From: Cephalothrix simula | Taxonomy: Eukaryota; Nemertea; Palaeonemertea; Archinemertea; Cephalotrichidae | Assembly (NCBI GenBank): GCA_035591015.1 | Contig: JAXIUW010218062.1 | Location: 1-64,000 of the forward strand | DNA length: 64,000 bases | Direction: 5' to 3' | In this document: in pieces, positions 1-9,832 of the stretch | How positions within the stretch are numbered: position 1 is the stretch's first letter | Layout: every line of letters starts with the position of its first letter | Position numbers and translations under genes: made by a program | The notes under the pieces: model-generated | Database searches by the model: none | Told to the model about the DNA's origin: nothing | What the model saw: the letters and a program-made list of their open reading frames with translations, nothing else

Positions 1-24
1 ACTAGGTCACTAACGGTTGCAAAG

Positions 25-2406
25 CTACTTACCGCAGTTTTTGAAGTTTTGGAGGCGGCACGCATTGGCGAGGCCTTTGGCTGTGTTAACATCGTCTGTG
101 GTCATTTTGCTTTCTAGGTCATTCATTTTTATTTGTAGTTGATTTCCTGCTACATCAAACCACATGTAAGCGTTGACATAGTCTTGCTTAACACCTTTAC
201 CTTTTTCGTACATTTGGCCTACAGCAGACTGAGCTAAAGCATTACCCTGCTCGGACGCCTTTTTATACCACTCTATGGCCTTAGTATAGTTTAGGGTAAC
301 GCCTTGCCCGTTGTAGTACATGCTGGCTAAATTAAACTGAGCATCAGTATAACCCTGCTCGGCGGCCTTTCTATACCATTCTACGGCCGTGGTATAATTT
401 TTCGTAACCCCGTACCCAAATGCGTACAATATACCTAAAAAATTCTGAGCAAAAGCATAACCCTGCTCAGCGGACTTCGTAAACCATTCTGCAGCCTTGG
501 TATAGTTGCTTTCAACACCTTGACCAATATAGTACATGTTTGCTAGCCTGTACTGAGCCACAGCATCTCCCTGCTCAGCGAGTACTTTAAATGAATTAAA
601 GGCTTTGGTGTACCATTCTTTGGCCGTAGCTAAGTTCCTCTCTACGCTCTTCCCATTAGCATACATATCACCTAAATTGAACTGAGCCGCAGCATTTCCC
701 ACCTTGGCAGCCGCAGTAAATGATTTAAAGGCTTTGGTGTACCATTCTTTGGCCGTAGCAGAGTTCTTCTCAACACCTATACCATAAGCGTACATATTGC
801 CTAGTTTAAGCTGAGCCTCACCATTACCTTGCTTGGCAGCTGCGGTAAATGCCTCAATAGCCTTAGCATAGTTTCTCATCTCAGCGTACTGAGTTCCTAA
901 CTCAAGCTGTGTTTTTGCATCAACACCACTGTTAGAATCCGTAGCACAGTTCTTGTAGTTTTGGTTTTGGCAAGCGGTAACAAGGCCTTTGGCTGTGTTA
1001 ACATCGTCTGTGGTCATTTTGCCTTCTAGTGCTGTCAGCGCTGCTTGAGCCGCCTTTTGAGCGTCTCCAATTGACCTGTCCTTAGCTAAATGTATCCACA
1101 TGTATGCCACAACTTTGTTGACTGACACACCTTGTCCATCACGGTACATTTCGCCTAAATTATACTGAGCTTGTGCAAGTCCCTGCTCTGCGGCCTTGGT
1201 ATACCACTCTACGGCTGTTTTATAGTCTGGCTGGCCATTTACCTTTCCAGTCTGTCCGTCACGGTACATATTGCCTAATATATACTGAGCCCAGGTGTCA
1301 CCCCGCTTGGCCATTTTGCTATACCACTCAAAGGCCTTCGCATAGTCTTTCGCTACACCTCGCCCATTGTAGTAGATGTCGCCTAAAGTAGATTGAGCCT
1401 TATCATTTCCCTGGTTAGCAGCCTTGGTATACAATTCTACGGCCTTGACATAGTTTTGCGTAACGCCTTGCCCATCACGGTACATGTTGCCTAATTTATA
1501 CTGAGCCCAGGCATTCCCCTGTTCAGCGGGTTCGGTTAACCATTTAAATGCCTTAGCATAGTCTTGCTTTACACCTCGCCCTTCATAGTAAATACTGCCT
1601 AATTTATACTGAGCCTCTACATGACCCCACTCGGCAGCCTTGGTGAACCATTCTTCGGCCTTGGCATAGTTTTGCGTAACGCCTTTGCCCTCAAAGTACA
1701 TATTGCCTAATTCATACTGAGCATTGGCGTTACCCTCATTGGCGGACTTGGTGAACCCTTCTGCGGCCTTGGCGAACCATTTGAAGGCTTCAGCACCGTT
1801 TTTTTCTTGCCCATGAGTATATATAGTACCTAAATCATACTGAGCCGGGTGATAACCCTGTTCTGCGGCTTTGGTCAACAATTCTATGGCCTTAGCATAG
1901 TCTTGCTTAACGCCTTTACCTTCAATGTACATGACACCTAAATCATACTGAGCCTTAGCATCACCCTGCTCTACAGCCTTGGTCAACAATTTTATGGCAC
2001 TATCAAGCCATTCTTTGGCCTTAGTGCCGTCTTGCTTAACGCCTTGCCCATTTTGGTACATGACACCTAAATTAGTCTGAGCCTTAACATCACCCTTCTC
2101 AGCGGCCTTGGTATACCATTCTGCAGCCTTTGAATAGTCTTGCTTAACGCCCTCCCCATTAAAGTAAATGTAACCTAAATGAGTCTGAGCATCAGTATAA
2201 CCCTGCTCGGCGGCCTTGGTAAACAACTCCACAGCCTTAGCATGGTCTCCCTTTTGAGAGTATGTGAGACCTAGGCTGTACTGTTCTTTGGGATCGCTTA
2301 CGGCACCCGTTGTACCGCTTCCGGTACTCGTTTCACCAGAGGCACAGGCAAGGAACAGCGGCGTTAATAGCAAAAACAGTATTGGTATGAGCAACTTTTT
2401 GGGCAT
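25..2406 (-). CDS. Sel1-repeat lipoprotein, large fused form
   Basis: The 793-residue protein starts with a lipoprotein signal (lipobox LFLAC, Cys about residue 21) and is then almost entirely Sel1-like repeats, about 16 copies of the AQYxLGxMYxxGxGV type. A complete C-terminal cap (KMTTDDVNTAKGL, then ACQNQNYKNC) occurs in the middle near residues 460-488. It occurs again at the end as KMTTDDVNTAKGL plus ACRLQNFKNCGK. After the internal cap a new unit begins that resembles the mature start of the neighbouring paralogue, so the gene looks like two Sel1 lipoproteins fused in frame. A GGAG ribosome site lies 5 bases before the ATG. Sel1 proteins usually act as protein-interaction scaffolds; the specific role here is unknown. 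Confidence 0.85.
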   Translation of the reverse strand: MPKKLLIPILFLLLTPLFLACASGETSTGSGTTGAVSDPKEQYSLGLTYSQKGDHAKAVELFTKAAEQGYTDAQTHLGYIYFNGEGVKQDYSKAAEWYTKAAEKGDVKAQTNLGVMYQNGQGVKQDGTKAKEWLDSAIKLLTKAVEQGDAKAQYDLGVMYIEGKGVKQDYAKAIELLTKAAEQGYHPAQYDLGTIYTHGQEKNGAEAFKWFAKAAEGFTKSANEGNANAQYELGNMYFEGKGVTQNYAKAEEWFTKAAEWGHVEAQYKLGSIYYEGRGVKQDYAKAFKWLTEPAEQGNAWAQYKLGNMYRDGQGVTQNYVKAVELYTKAANQGNDKAQSTLGDIYYNGRGVAKDYAKAFEWYSKMAKRGDTWAQYILGNMYRDGQTGKVNGQPDYKTAVEWYTKAAEQGLAQAQYNLGEMYRDGQGVSVNKVVAYMWIHLAKDRSIGDAQKAAQAALTALEGKMTTDDVNTAKGLVTACQNQNYKNCATDSNSGVDAKTQLELGTQYAEMRNYAKAIEAFTAAAKQGNGEAQLKLGNMYAYGIGVEKNSATAKEWYTKAFKSFTAAAKVGNAAAQFNLGDMYANGKSVERNLATAKEWYTKAFNSFKVLAEQGDAVAQYRLANMYYIGQGVESNYTKAAEWFTKSAEQGYAFAQNFLGILYAFGYGVTKNYTTAVEWYRKAAEQGYTDAQFNLASMYYNGQGVTLNYTKAIEWYKKASEQGNALAQSAVGQMYEKGKGVKQDYVNAYMWFDVAGNQLQIKMNDLESKMTTDDVNTAKGLANACRLQNFKNCGK

Positions 2407-2594
2407 GTCGACTCCGTAGTTATATTCAGTAGACGGCCATTGTAACCAATACTAATTGTAGCGTCAATAGCTTCTAGGGCGTCTACGAAACTCAACTAAA
2501 GGAGTTTTTCAGGTTTGAACGCCTTGTGCCAATACTGTTTCTTGGTAGCCTAGCACAAACAAAAGGTTGCACTAGGTCACTAACGGTTGCAAAG

Positions 2595-3131
2595 CTACTT
2601 ACCGCAGTTTTTGAAGTTTTGGAGGCGGCACGCATTGGCGAGGCCTTGGGCTTTGGTAATTTGGGTTTGGGTCATTTTGCTTTCTAGGTCTGTCAGAAGT
2701 GCTTGAGTCACAGTTTGATCGTATCCAGTTAATTTGTTTTTAGCTAAATCAAGCCACATGTATGACACAACTTTGTTGGCTGACACGCCTTTCCCATTAG
2801 CATACAGGTCACCTAAAGAACGCTGAGCCAGGCCAAACCCCTGCTCAGCAGCCTTGGTATACAATTCTACGGCCTCAACATAGTTTAGCTTAGTGCCTAG
2901 CCCATTACGGTACAGGAGGCCTGAATTATACTGAGCAGCAGCATTACCCTTCTCGGCGGATTTAGTAAACCATATCAGTGCATTAGCATAGTCTTTCTTG
3001 TTATAGTACTCGAGACCTAGTGCGTACTGTTCTTTGGCATCTCTTCCGGTACTCGTTTCACCAGAGGCACAGGCAAGGAACAGTGGCGTTAGTAGCAAAA
3101 ACAGTATTGGTATGAGCAATTTTTTGGGCAT
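2595..3131 (-). CDS. Sel1-repeat lipoprotein, short paralogue
   Basis: This 178-residue lipoprotein has the same signal peptide and the same C-terminal cap (ACRLQNFKNCGK) as the large gene downstream. Between them are only about three Sel1 repeats. Its upstream leader, GGAG ribosome site and downstream flank are nearly identical to those of the large copy, so the two are recent tandem duplicates. The function is unknown; family members are scaffold proteins, here probably tethered to a membrane facing the periplasm. Confidence 0.85.
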   Translation of the reverse strand: MPKKLLIPILFLLLTPLFLACASGETSTGRDAKEQYALGLEYYNKKDYANALIWFTKSAEKGNAAAQYNSGLLYRNGLGTKLNYVEAVELYTKAAEQGFGLAQRSLGDLYANGKGVSANKVVSYMWLDLAKNKLTGYDQTVTQALLTDLESKMTQTQITKAQGLANACRLQNFKNCGK

Positions 3132-3220
3132 GTCGACTCCGTAGTTATATTCAGTAGACGGCCATTGTAACCAATACTAATTGTAACGTCAATAGCTTCT
3201 AAGGCATCTACAATACTCAA

Positions 3221-4630
3221 CTAAAGCAGTTTTTCAGGCTTAATAGATTTAGCGCCTTCATGTTGGTTAAGAAGGTTTGCGATACGCTCAGCCAAAGTTT
3301 CTACTTGGGTTTGGGCATTGCCAACCTCGGTTTTAACTTGCTCTAAAATGGTGAGTATTTGTGCCTTAGATAACGGAAAATCAGGGTCTAGGGCTAAATT
3401 GTCAATCAGCTGAGTATCATCTGGAGACTGCATGTGTTGACGCAAGATGCGGTGGATGTCTTCACGATCAGAGCCTAGCTTTACGGCTTCCATCAGCAAG
3501 GCTGTAGAGGCTAAAAAGGGTAGATACTGCTCAACTTCTTTAACAAAGCGGTTATTGAAAATTTCCATTTCAGTAAACACGGTCAACATGGCCTCTAGCA
3601 AGCCATCATAGGCGGCACATAAGCCCGGCAGAGCTACTCTGCGCACCACAGAGCAAACTACATCACCCTCATTCCACTGATTACCACTAAGGCGCGATAG
3701 CATAGCATGATAGCCCTCTATTATGCAGTACAGCCCATTGATGCGCTCTGAACTACGAGCGTTCTTTTTATGAGGCATGGCCGAAGAGCCGGTTTGCTCC
3801 TTGCCAAAACCCTCATGCAATAGTCCAAGGCCGGTCATCAGCCGAATATCTACCGCAATGCTTGATATAGACGCCGCCAAACGACTAATCCGTGCAGCAA
3901 AGTCAGCATCAATGCTTCGGGGATAGATTTGTCCACTGGCCAGCAGAACATTCTTAAAGCCCAGCTCTTGGGCAATCAGCTGATCAAGTTGCTCGGCAAG
4001 CTCACCAGTGCCCAGCAAGCGACACTGATCACTTTGATGCCCTATAGCACCCTTGATGCCTCGCAAAGGGAGGTTAATCCGAAAATCATCGGCAGCCTGC
4101 CACGCCAGCAGCAGCTCTTCGGCATGCATTGCCCAGCGCCGACCCAAGGTGCTTGTTTGTGCGGGAACAAAATGCGTTCTCGCCACCACTATTAATGACT
4201 TATGACGCAACATCTTATCAGCTAAGGCATTGAGCACCGCCAATGATTTTAGACTTAGATAGTCCAACGATTGCCGCAGCAGCAATAAGTCTACATTGTC
4301 TGATATATCACGACTGGTCAGTCCTAGATGCAAACTGCTGGCATTGGCCAAGGCGTTAAACTCTTCAATTCTGGCCTTAATGTCATGACGATTAACGCTC
4401 TCACGCTGGCGGATACTATCTAGATCAACCTGTTGCTTAACCTGCTCGTAAGCCTCAATTACGGAATCGGTAATCGGTAAGCCTAGCTTTTGCTGGGCAC
4501 GTAAGACAGATAGCCACAGTTCACGCTCTTTGATGACCCGATTATGAGGACTCCACACCTCACGCATAACCGAGCTAGCATAGCGCTGAAAGAGCACGTC
4601 CGGAGCATTATTTGGTATAGAATTACTCAT
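3221..4630 (-). CDS. purB: Adenylosuccinate lyase
   Basis: This enzyme of the fumarase/aspartase superfamily splits adenylosuccinate and SAICAR in purine synthesis, releasing fumarate. The flexible-loop signature GSSAMPHKKN is clear. The N-terminal RYASSVMREVWS and the LTSRDISDNVD and QWNEGDV segments fit the roughly 470-residue PurB form typical of actinobacteria. The start chosen is the ATG at 4630, giving 469 residues beginning MSNSIPN; the open frame continues upstream into argG without homology. The start overlaps the argG stop by 8 bases (ATGAGTAA), which implies translational coupling. An argH identity was considered because of argG, but the motifs are PurB-like. Confidence 0.88.
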   Translation of the reverse strand: MSNSIPNNAPDVLFQRYASSVMREVWSPHNRVIKERELWLSVLRAQQKLGLPITDSVIEAYEQVKQQVDLDSIRQRESVNRHDIKARIEEFNALANASSLHLGLTSRDISDNVDLLLLRQSLDYLSLKSLAVLNALADKMLRHKSLIVVARTHFVPAQTSTLGRRWAMHAEELLLAWQAADDFRINLPLRGIKGAIGHQSDQCRLLGTGELAEQLDQLIAQELGFKNVLLASGQIYPRSIDADFAARISRLAASISSIAVDIRLMTGLGLLHEGFGKEQTGSSAMPHKKNARSSERINGLYCIIEGYHAMLSRLSGNQWNEGDVVCSVVRRVALPGLCAAYDGLLEAMLTVFTEMEIFNNRFVKEVEQYLPFLASTALLMEAVKLGSDREDIHRILRQHMQSPDDTQLIDNLALDPDFPLSKAQILTILEQVKTEVGNAQTQVETLAERIANLLNQHEGAKSIKPEKLL

Positions 4631-5858
4631 GACGCTGCCGAATAGCCTTTTGTTGCCGATGATAGGCCTTGAGAGGTATAGCGTGCAAGTCAATAAAGCC
4701 CCGAGCATGCGTTGGAGTATAGCTGCCTTGGTCATCATCCATTGAGGCAATTAGCTCATCATAAACGCTATTCGGTGAGCGGCGTCCTAAAATCTGCACA
4801 TTGCCCCGCCACAGCTTGGCCTTGACCTCGCCTTCAACATCACGTTGCGACTGCTCAACTAGGTTTAGGAGCAGCTCCATCTCACGAGTGAACCAATAGC
4901 CATCATAGGCCTTATAGGCAAAGCGCAAGGCTAAACTGTCTTTAAGGCTAATCGTATCCCGATCAAGCACCAATGATTCAACCGCACGATGCATCGCATT
5001 CAAGATAGTACCGCCGGGCGTTTCATAAACCCCACGTGACTTCATCCCCACATAACGTGATTCAACCATATCAATCCGCCCAATGCCATGCACGCCACCT
5101 AAGCGATTGAGTTCAATGAATATATCCATCAAAGACATTTCTTTGCCATTAAGACTAATCGGAACGCCTCGCTTAAAGCCTAGCGTTATTTCTTCGCTTT
5201 GTTCAGGAGTATCGGCTAAGTCTTTGGTTAGCTCAAACATGTTGGGCTGTGGCTCTTGCCAAGGGTCTTCTAGCATGCCAGCCTCATAGCTAACGTGCAT
5301 AAGGTTATCATCAGAGCTCCATGGCTGGGCTAGCGTGGCCTTAACTGGAATACTATGTTCTTCGGCATAGGCTATCAATTCACGCCGGCCGGGTAGCTTG
5401 GTATAGAATTCGGGCATCTTCCATGGCGCAATAATTTTGATGTCTGGGTTCAGGGCATAGTAACAAAGCTCAAAGCGCACCTGATCATTGCCCTTTCCGG
5501 TAGCTCCATGCGCTACGTATTCAGCACCAAAGCGTTGCGCTACCTCAATTTGCGCCTTAGAGATTAGCGGTCGTGCTAAGGATGTTCCCAGCAAGTAGAC
5601 CCCTTCATAAAGGGCATGAAACTGCAATGATGGCATTACATAATCGGCCACAAACTCCGCCCGGACGTCTTCAATAACCACCTCACGAGCTCCAGAGGCC
5701 AAGCCCTTACGGCGGACTTCATCATGACTGTCACCGAGTTGTCCAATCTCAACATAAAGAGCAATTACGTCATAACCACAAGAGGTTAACCAATGCAATA
5801 TTACCGATGTATCCAAGCCCCCTGAATAGGCCAAAACTAAAGTTTTCTTATTACTCAT
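4623..5858 (-). CDS. argG: Argininosuccinate synthase
   Basis: It ligates citrulline and aspartate using ATP in arginine synthesis. The 411-residue length is normal. The N-terminal PP-loop AYSGGLDTSVIL is intact, and the segments EYVAHGATGKGNDQVRFE and ETPGGTIL are typical of the family. It is the first gene of an overlapping pair with purB. Both gene products process aspartate-derived nitrogen and lead to fumarate, but no argH is seen in the window. Confidence 0.95.
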   Translation of the reverse strand: MSNKKTLVLAYSGGLDTSVILHWLTSCGYDVIALYVEIGQLGDSHDEVRRKGLASGAREVVIEDVRAEFVADYVMPSLQFHALYEGVYLLGTSLARPLISKAQIEVAQRFGAEYVAHGATGKGNDQVRFELCYYALNPDIKIIAPWKMPEFYTKLPGRRELIAYAEEHSIPVKATLAQPWSSDDNLMHVSYEAGMLEDPWQEPQPNMFELTKDLADTPEQSEEITLGFKRGVPISLNGKEMSLMDIFIELNRLGGVHGIGRIDMVESRYVGMKSRGVYETPGGTILNAMHRAVESLVLDRDTISLKDSLALRFAYKAYDGYWFTREMELLLNLVEQSQRDVEGEVKAKLWRGNVQILGRRSPNSVYDELIASMDDDQGSYTPTHARGFIDLHAIPLKAYHRQQKAIRQRHE

Positions 5859-6383
5859 TACTGTGTTCGTTATTTAATATTCAAAGGCAACCACTTAATC
5901 GGTGTTTACCCAAATTGCCAGCACTCACTGCTTACCCATAAAGGCGTCATAGACTTATGCCTACAAGCAACCCTGCTCTATATTACCTATTATTTATTAC
6001 CCATATTAATGTCATCTATACTAATATACTAATTATAGTATTATATTAATGCAGTCCACATGATGCCATCTATATTAATGAAACCTATATGATGCCTTTT
6101 ATATGATGGCTTTTACAGAGTGTGTTCTACAATAAATATGGTCTGCTCTACAATAAATATCTGTATACAAGCTATCTGCATATGCTGCCTATCTACCCTA
6201 TATGTAATGTCTATATGCGATGTCTATATTTAGTGTTCATATATGATGTTTATATATAATGTCTACTTACAGTGTCTATTTATGGGTATTATCTATAGAT
6301 GATACCCTACCATCAACACCCACATTTACAATCTCAACGTTTAGCACAATGTTCAGCACTACGCAGGCCACTGCGCTAACGCC
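5859..6383. repeat. Intergenic region with ~13-bp degenerate tandem repeats
   Basis: This gap between trxB and argG is AT-rich and holds no convincing gene. From about 6200 to 6283 a unit of about 13 bases, variants of aatgtctatatgc, repeats roughly six times with substitutions. Looser relatives (atatgatgcc, acaataaatat) occur at 6050-6180. An open frame on the plus strand here is just this repeat read through. The argG promoter should lie in the left part but I cannot place it. Confidence 0.6.
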
Positions 6384-7310
6384 TCAACGGCTGGCTAACC
6401 AGCGTTCAGCATCAATGGCAGCCATGCAACCCATGCCAGCTGCGGTAACTGCCTGACGATAAACATTGTCTACAACATCACCGCAGGCAAATACGCCTTG
6501 ACTATCAGTATGGGTGCGGCCAGCTTTTACCAATATATAACCCTCATCATTCACACGAGCAACATTCTTAAATGCTCCAGAGTTCGGCACATGCCCAATG
6601 GCCACAAACAGCCCATCCACGGCAATTTCTTGTTTTGAAGAGTCTGTAGTACTACTCAATTCTAGGCCAGTTACTTCGGTGCTGCCTAAGACCTCACTAA
6701 CTTCGGTATTCCAAATAAACTCAATTTTGGGTTCGGCCTTGGCTCTGTTTTGCATGTGCTGACTGGCTCGTAGCTCATCACGGCGATGAATAACATAAAC
6801 GTGGCTGGCAAAGCGTGTTAAGAACAAGGCTTCTTCCATAGCTGTATCACCACCACCAACCACGGCTACTACCTTGTTTCTAAAGAAAAAACCATCGCAG
6901 GTCGCACAGGCTGAAACGCCCTTATTGAGCAATCTGTATTCTGAATCTAAGCCCAACCAGCGTGCGCTGGCACCCGTGGCAATGATTAGGCTTTCAGTAA
7001 TAACCTGACTACTATCAGCCAGTTCAAGCCTTAGCAGTCCATCTTGTTGCTGAACCTCGGCAACATGGCCACGCTTGAATGTAGTTCCAAAACGTTCGGC
7101 CTGACGCCTAAAATCTTCAATCATCTTCGGCCCGCTGATGCTATCTGGGTAACCCGGATAGTTCTCTACATCGGTGGTAATAGTCAATTGGCCGCCGGGG
7201 TCGTTTCCCTCAATAATCAATGGCTCTAGGCAGGCTCTAGCCGTGTAAATCCCTGCAGTCAAGCCTGCCGGCCCCGAACCAATGATAACTACTTTATGCG
7301 TTACGCTCAT
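6384..7310 (-). CDS. trxB: Thioredoxin-disulfide reductase
   Basis: This flavoprotein reduces thioredoxin with NADPH in the cytoplasm. The 308-residue length is usual. An FAD-binding GSGPAGLTAGIYTAR lies at the N terminus. The redox pair CATC is followed by DGFFFRN, the NADPH-binding VVGGGDTAMEEALFL is present, and the C-terminal FAD motif reads GVFACGDV. Start at ATG 7310. It stands alone with long non-coding DNA on both sides. Confidence 0.95.
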   Translation of the reverse strand: MSVTHKVVIIGSGPAGLTAGIYTARACLEPLIIEGNDPGGQLTITTDVENYPGYPDSISGPKMIEDFRRQAERFGTTFKRGHVAEVQQQDGLLRLELADSSQVITESLIIATGASARWLGLDSEYRLLNKGVSACATCDGFFFRNKVVAVVGGGDTAMEEALFLTRFASHVYVIHRRDELRASQHMQNRAKAEPKIEFIWNTEVSEVLGSTEVTGLELSSTTDSSKQEIAVDGLFVAIGHVPNSGAFKNVARVNDEGYILVKAGRTHTDSQGVFACGDVVDNVYRQAVTAAGMGCMAAIDAERWLASR

Positions 7311-7735
7311 GCTATATTAATGTATATTAATCAAGTCAGTCAGTCTTCAGTCTTTGTATTCAATAACTAAAATAGCCCGCTATCCAATAGGCAGGCTTGG
7401 TTATAGTTGCATGCCATCACTTTTTACCAAGCTGCACAGGGCGCACAGTCAACCCATAGTCAGCATATTCAAAGGCTGCCTATGCCGCCAACATGCTAAC
7501 ATCCAAATAATGTACTAGAAGCTACACCGAAGTGCCAAACTTTAACAGTCTAAACACCAACTTCTAGATGCTAACTCTTAAATATATCTGGTTTAGGTGC
7601 GAAGCTCTAAGTGCTATATGCCTAAATATTATTGTTATTCAAAGATCAGCCATCTAATTTAGTATTACAAGGCAGACTGAGTGTGTTCACTGAGTATATT
7701 CTATGATTATTGGTCCAAGAGCCTCTGCAATTTAT
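7311..7735. other. Intergenic region, no gene seen
   Basis: The 425 bases between coaA and trxB contain no open frame with protein-like features and no clear RNA gene. They should include the trxB promoter and the end of the glk-coaA transcript. I see no strong hairpin terminator. Confidence 0.5.
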
Positions 7736-8695
7736 CTAGGTTTTTCTAAAGGCGATGTGGCGTGTATCGTGCTCTAAGCCTTTGGTGAGGATAATACTGG
7801 CTCTCTGTCTGGTCGGCAAAATATTTTCATAAAGATTCTTTTCATTAATATTTTTCCAATACCACTGCGCATTCTGTTTGATTTGATCACTACTCATCGT
7901 AGAGAAGCGATGAAAGTATAGCTTTTCATCATGCCGAGCCTGCCGACTAAACTCAATAAAACGCTTAATGTACCAGCTGGCTATGTATTCGGTGGGAGCA
8001 TCAATGTACAGGCTAAAATCAAAGTAATCAGAAACAAATGCGTAGTCAACAAAGGGTTGCGATGGCGTCTGCAAAACATTTAGACCCTCCAGAATAACGA
8101 TGTCGGCACCATCTACATTGGTATAGCGATTAGGCACTATGTCATAAAGCTCATGCGAGTATTGCGGTATTTTTAGATTTCGCTCACCAGATTTAAGCCT
8201 AAACACAAAATCAAGCAGTGCTTTAGCATTGTAGCTTTCAGGAAAACCCTTGCGTGTCAGTAAATCACGCTCGGTTAGTTCTTGCCTTGAATACAAAAAT
8301 CCATCGGTAGGAATCAAATAAACTCTTAGTCCCTGTTGCAGGCGCTCTAATAGGCTCTTGATAATTCGTGCGGTGGTACTCTTGCCTACGGCCACGCTAC
8401 CAGCTAAGCCAATTATGTAGGTAGTCGGCTGTGTAGTGCGTCCTAAGAGATTATCACTAGCCCGGTGAAACAGCTGACTGTTCTGATAATGCAGTAACAA
8501 TAATTGCGCTAGCGGCATGTAGACATCAGCGACTTCAGACATATCAACGGTTTCTAGCCGACCCCGTAGCTGCTCTAGCTCGCTTTCAGCCAGTGGAATA
8601 GGGCTAATTTGCCGAGCCGTTGCCCACTGTTGCCGTGTAAAGTGCATGAAGGGTGACAGCTTACTGACGTCTGTTATTGGCGTTAATTTGTTCAC
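7736..8695 (-). CDS. coaA: Type I pantothenate kinase
   Basis: It phosphorylates pantothenate in the first step of coenzyme A synthesis. The 319-residue protein has the CoaA-type Walker A GLAGSVAVGKSTTARII. It is followed by VYLIPTDGFLY and RKGFPESYNAKALL, hallmarks of the bacterial type I enzyme. Start is GTG at 8695, only 6 bases after the glk stop, so the two genes are co-transcribed. Confidence 0.95.
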   Translation of the reverse strand: MNKLTPITDVSKLSPFMHFTRQQWATARQISPIPLAESELEQLRGRLETVDMSEVADVYMPLAQLLLLHYQNSQLFHRASDNLLGRTTQPTTYIIGLAGSVAVGKSTTARIIKSLLERLQQGLRVYLIPTDGFLYSRQELTERDLLTRKGFPESYNAKALLDFVFRLKSGERNLKIPQYSHELYDIVPNRYTNVDGADIVILEGLNVLQTPSQPFVDYAFVSDYFDFSLYIDAPTEYIASWYIKRFIEFSRQARHDEKLYFHRFSTMSSDQIKQNAQWYWKNINEKNLYENILPTRQRASIILTKGLEHDTRHIAFRKT

Positions 8696-8701
8696 GAGAT
8701 A

Positions 8702-9691
8702 CTAACCGTTAGACTGGCTCTCAAAGGCATAGCAGGCACAGCCCACCAAGCCGGGGTATGGATGATTAATTACCATTAATGGTATACGTTGAGCAATTTT
8801 TTTGGCCTTGCCCTTGGCTTCAAAGTTAAGGCGTAGGTTGCTTTGTTCAATGTAGTCAATAAAGTTGGGCATTATACCGCCAGAGATAAACACACCGCCA
8901 TAAGCCTCAAGGCTTACCGCCACATTACCGGCCTGACTGCCATACATAGCCAAGAAAAAATCAATGCACTCACGACACAAAGGGTCATCGGAATACTGAG
9001 ACAATATCGTGGCCCGCTTGCCGGGGTTCTGATTAATTTTTTCAGTTATCTCAGGGTTTTGAGCCATGCCCTCTACCGCATATAGAAAGGTGTAAATATT
9101 TAGCAAGCCCTCACCGCTGAGCACACATTCCCAAGCCACCTGCTCATATTTACGCTCTAAGAACTGTAATAGCCTAATCTGACGCTCATCAATCGGCGCA
9201 AAATTTATATGCCCGCCCTCCGAAGATAGAATTAGCCTCTGACCATCATAAGGCACAATTATGCCCTGCCCCAAGCCCGTTCCGGCACCGATGACGGCGA
9301 TAGTCTTATTGCTGTCGGCAGTGTCTCCACCGCATTTAATAAGGTACTGCTCATCTAAAAACTCAATAGATTTAGCTACTCCATCAAAGTCGTTCACATA
9401 AAGCATCGGAAAGTCTGTATGTACATCACTAGGCCGAATAACCAGCTTATTGTTGGTCATTTTAATCATATCCGGCTCTTGGATACCGGCAATGCACAAG
9501 CAACCGCTCCGAATAGCTAAGTTTTCTGTGGCTTGTAGTGACTGCAAGTAATCTTCAATCAAGGCTTGTAGCGATTGAACATCTGCGGTGTGGTAATGCT
9601 TTAGGTGTAAAAATTCGCTTAAGTTGTCGTCTTTGAATAAGGCCAACCTAGTATTAGTTCCGCCAATATCTATCGCCAATAAATAGTCCAT
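8702..9691 (-). CDS. glk: Glucokinase
   Basis: This 329-residue ROK-unrelated, proteobacterial-type glucokinase phosphorylates glucose with ATP. The N-terminal phosphate motif AIDIGGTNTRLALF is clear. Central segments include VIGAGTGLGQG and EGGHINFAP, where a catalytic-site Glu/His cluster is expected, and the C-terminal adenosine-binding GGVFISGGIMPNF is present. Its stop lies 6 bases before coaA, forming a two-gene operon that links sugar phosphorylation and CoA synthesis. Confidence 0.92.
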   Translation of the reverse strand: MDYLLAIDIGGTNTRLALFKDDNLSEFLHLKHYHTADVQSLQALIEDYLQSLQATENLAIRSGCLCIAGIQEPDMIKMTNNKLVIRPSDVHTDFPMLYVNDFDGVAKSIEFLDEQYLIKCGGDTADSNKTIAVIGAGTGLGQGIIVPYDGQRLILSSEGGHINFAPIDERQIRLLQFLERKYEQVAWECVLSGEGLLNIYTFLYAVEGMAQNPEITEKINQNPGKRATILSQYSDDPLCRECIDFFLAMYGSQAGNVAVSLEAYGGVFISGGIMPNFIDYIEQSNLRLNFEAKGKAKKIAQRIPLMVINHPYPGLVGCACYAFESQSNG

Positions 9692-9832
9692 GCTGTTTGT
9701 GTGTTTATTATTCTTCGGTATTAGCCCTATCGTGTACTATATGATTACAATTATGTGCTGATTGTGTGCTGCTAGCGTTAATTGTCATGCCCAACTTATG
9801 CCCAATTATTTGCATTAAGATTACGCTAAGTA

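Noticed and set aside
3221-4630. argH identity for the lyase next to argG
   Set aside because: The signature loop and the N-terminal and mid-sequence motifs match adenylosuccinate lyase better.
6200-6283. Tandem array considered as a CRISPR
   Set aside because: Units are about 13 bases, degenerate, without spacers and without cas genes.
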